In this document: positions 19,650 to 21,266 of the stretch, one piece after another
Position numbering within the stretch: position 1 is the first letter of the stretch
Layout of the letters: the number at the start of each line of letters is the position of its first letter
NCBI GenBank assembly: GCA_020431945.1
Contig: JAGQHH010000120.1
Span: 1 to 21,266 of the forward strand
Source of the DNA: Cyanobacteria bacterium HKST-UBA02
GTDB taxonomy: Bacteria; Cyanobacteriota; Vampirovibrionia; Obscuribacterales; Obscuribacteraceae
Length of the DNA stretch: 21,266 bases
Reading direction: 5' to 3'
Notes under the pieces: model-generated
Seen by the model: only the letters and a program-made list of their open reading frames with translations
Databases searched by the model: none
Told to the model about the DNA's origin: nothing
Made by a program: the position numbers and the translations under genes

Positions 19650-21002
19650 CTATTGTTTGAGCGAGGTCATGGTGAGCTTGGCGGCGGCAATCTCGTCAGG
19701 CATGGTCTCGAGCTGGTTGGTGATGGCGCTGTGACGATTCTTGGTGCGGCTCATCGCTTCGCTTATCCGGCGCACGGCTTCTTTCGAATCCTGGCTTTCT
19801 TCCTCGCTCTTGGCGTCGTTGATCTCGCTGGACAATTGCTCCAGGGCCCATTTCGTGGAATCGATATCCTCTTCCAGATTCGCCTTCGTATCCGGTGCTT
19901 CTTTCACCAGGTTGTCCAGATAGTTCCAGACCACCAGCTCGAATTTGTCAGGGTAGTCCGTTTTGAGCGGTGACTTCGAGCGATCGGCATAGATGCCCCG
20001 ACCGTCTATATAGGCATAGCTCCCGTCCTTGCGCTTGATGATCACGAATTTGCCGTCTTTGAGCATATAGACGCTGGCGAATATCTCGATAGCGTCGCTG
20101 TCCGGAGGCTCCACAGGCTTGGGCGGATCGTCCGGCTGCTCGCCCAGGTTCTTGCCGGCTTTAGAAAGAAGGGCTACGGTGTCGGAGATGTTCTTGATCT
20201 CCCGGGCCAACTTTCCGGCTTTGTCCGGCGAGTCGATCACGGCTTTGTTGTCGAGCTGGGCTTTCTTCCTTTCCAGGGCTGCTCCCAGTCCCAGGGCCTG
20301 CTGTTTGAGCTCGGAGCCCAGGTGCCACATCAGAGTCGGGTCAGGATAGAGATCCATGACCGGCTGACCGGATTTTTCGTCGATGACAACGAGATTCTTG
20401 TCCGCCACCAGAAGGAAAGCATTATCTGTAAGGCGAAAAGCGATTTTTCCGTCCTCGAGAACATCGGCGTCCGGACCGAGCTTGTAGCGAGCTTTGTAAA
20501 CGATCTTGGGCGGGGCGGCTTTTTTGACAATCTCTCCCTGGACGCTTGCTGAAGTGGTGCTTCCTCCCGGTATCGCCGCCGGTGCATAGCCGTAGTCGGC
20601 ACCGGCATACATGGTGGCTTCGTCGTCGATGATCTGGCGATCGACATCGTCGGCGGCATAGCCCATGCCGACTCCGTATCCGGGCGCATACCAGCCTCCC
20701 CATCCGTAGCCGTAGAAGCGATGATAGGGTCTTGCCCAGCCTCCAGCCCGTCCCCAGCGGCCCGGGCCGCCGCGACCCCAGTGACCCATGTTGTCGTAGT
20801 GACCGTCGAATCTCGCTCTGCCTTCCATTCGCCCGGGACCGCCCCGGAAGCCACCGCCGCCTCTGAAACCGCCGCCGTGTCCTCCTCTAGACCCGCCGCC
20901 GCGTCCCCCGCCGCGGGCCTGGCAGTCTTCCGGGCTCAGGGGCGCCAGTGCCAGTACCGTCAGACTCAGAGCCATCATCGCTACGATTCTTTTTCTCACC
21001 AC
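19650..21002 (-). CDS. Secreted Gly/Arg-rich protein with C-terminal coiled coil
   Basis: 450 aa from GTG 21002, chosen because AAGGA lies 5 nt upstream and the signal peptide then starts with a compact basic n-region (V-R-K-R). An upstream ATG at 21038 (462 aa) has no ribosome site but is a possible start. After a hydrophobic core and a Q-A-R-G junction comes a Gly/Arg/Trp/Tyr-rich region (about 30-115) made of RGGG and GGFRGG units. Then follows a mixed beta-rich region with two strand-turn units resembling each other: D-G-K-I-A-F-R-L and D-G-K-F-V-I-I-K. The protein ends in long charged helices likely to form coiled coils (about 370-450). No family is recognised. Likely an envelope or surface component (inference). 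It converges with the hydrolase gene. Confidence 0.82.
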   Translation of the reverse strand: MVRKRIVAMMALSLTVLALAPLSPEDCQARGGGRGGGSRGGHGGGFRGGGGFRGGPGRMEGRARFDGHYDNMGHWGRGGPGRWGRAGGWARPYHRFYGYGWGGWYAPGYGVGMGYAADDVDRQIIDDEATMYAGADYGYAPAAIPGGSTTSASVQGEIVKKAAPPKIVYKARYKLGPDADVLEDGKIAFRLTDNAFLLVADKNLVVIDEKSGQPVMDLYPDPTLMWHLGSELKQQALGLGAALERKKAQLDNKAVIDSPDKAGKLAREIKNISDTVALLSKAGKNLGEQPDDPPKPVEPPDSDAIEIFASVYMLKDGKFVIIKRKDGSYAYIDGRGIYADRSKSPLKTDYPDKFELVVWNYLDNLVKEAPDTKANLEEDIDSTKWALEQLSSEINDAKSEEESQDSKEAVRRISEAMSRTKNRHSAITNQLETMPDEIAAAKLTMTSLKQ

Positions 21003-21109
21003 TAAATTCCTTGTGTTAACGGAGTTATTTAAACTCATCGAGCTGTCGTATGTCTTTAACTATTACCGAATGCTCAGGACCGGCGGGTTGATCGGTGCTA
21101 AGGTTTTTA
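21003..21109. other. Divergent intergenic region with AT-rich inverted repeat
   Basis: Contains GAGTT-ATTTA-AACTC (21022-21036), whose centre on the minus strand (TTTAAATAA) could serve as a -10 for the Gly/Arg-rich gene. A start just downstream would exclude the ATG at 21038 and favour the GTG at 21002. On the plus strand TATTAC near 21060 is a weak -10 candidate for the next gene. Nothing else is seen. Confidence 0.35.
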
Positions 21110-21266
21110 TTGGACGCTAGTATCAATGAATATCGCGAAGAAATGAAAACCATGAAGAAAGGACGGGGCACCAAGGGCTTGAAGGGCATTCAGCGCACTC
21201 AACAGAGAGTGGTGAAGCAGACCCAGACGCAGGAACTGCCTGTCAATGACGCTCCCAGCAATGCCT
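21110..21266 (+). CDS. 5' end of an unrecognised gene (3' partial)
   Basis: A frame stays open from about 21092 to the window edge. TTG 21110 has AAGG 6 nt upstream and is taken as the start; ATG 21143 and ATG 21152 in the same frame are alternatives without a clear ribosome site. The visible 52 codons are polar and basic, rich in Lys, Gln, Thr and Gly (for example K-K-G-R-G-T-K-G-L-K-G), with no signal peptide or known motif. Too short to assign. It is divergent from the Gly/Arg-rich secreted protein gene. Confidence 0.5.
   Translation, partial: MDASINEYREEMKTMKKGRGTKGLKGIQRTQQRVVKQTQTQELPVNDAPSNA

Overview
The window is a gene-dense, fairly GC-rich bacterial chromosome segment of about 21 kb. 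It holds four transmembrane Ser/Thr (Hanks-type) kinases with C-terminal leucine-rich repeats (LRRs), several exported low-complexity or helical proteins, tandem YbjQ-domain proteins, an ABC-2 exporter and an MshEN-like repeat protein. I see no tRNA, rRNA, CRISPR array, transposase or phage gene. The mix of kinase-LRR receptors, secreted Gly-rich proteins and short intergenic gaps recalls large-genome environmental bacteria. My best but uncertain guess is a Vampirovibrionia/Obscuribacterales-like lineage. Planctomycetota, Myxococcota or Acidobacteriota cannot be excluded without a search.

Layout. (a) 1-3661, plus strand: two tandemly duplicated kinase-TM-LRR genes overlap by 14 nt; the first is cut by the window edge. 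(b) 3667-6967, minus strand: a 133-aa unknown protein, two tandem-YbjQ proteins (four YbjQ units, coupled by an ATGA overlap) and a secreted Gly/Tyr-rich protein. (c) 7163-7678, minus: a DUF1579 protein. (d) 7809-9617, minus: an ABC-2 permease and ATPase preceded by a long leader with a promoter, an 11-codon ORF behind a strong Shine-Dalgarno, small hairpins and a large intrinsic-terminator-like palindrome. This looks like an attenuator. (e) 9901-11157, plus: an MshEN/GspE-N-like repeat protein without an ATPase. (f) 16048-11145, minus: an operon of methyltransferase, kinase, LolA-like exported protein and exported helical protein. (g) 16088-17971, plus: a fourth kinase-LRR, divergent from that operon over a 39-bp gap with a palindrome. 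(h) 17981-18301, minus: a secreted PepSY protein. (i) 18341-19642, plus: a proline-iminopeptidase-like hydrolase. (j) 19650-21002, minus: a secreted Gly/Arg-rich coiled-coil protein. (k) from about 21110, plus: the 5' end of an unrecognised gene.

How the genes may work together (inference). The kinases probably sit in the cytoplasmic membrane with the kinase domain inside and the LRRs outside, relaying envelope or surface cues. Two of them carry an N-terminal double CxxC/CxC module with identical cysteine spacing, a possible redox- or zinc-dependent control element. The exported proteins next to the kinase genes could be ligands, substrates or co-regulated envelope components.

The most interesting signals are the candidate ribosome-dependent attenuator in front of the ABC exporter, the double-Cys module on the kinases, the altered HGDIC catalytic loop in one kinase, and the ATPase-free MshEN-like repeat protein.
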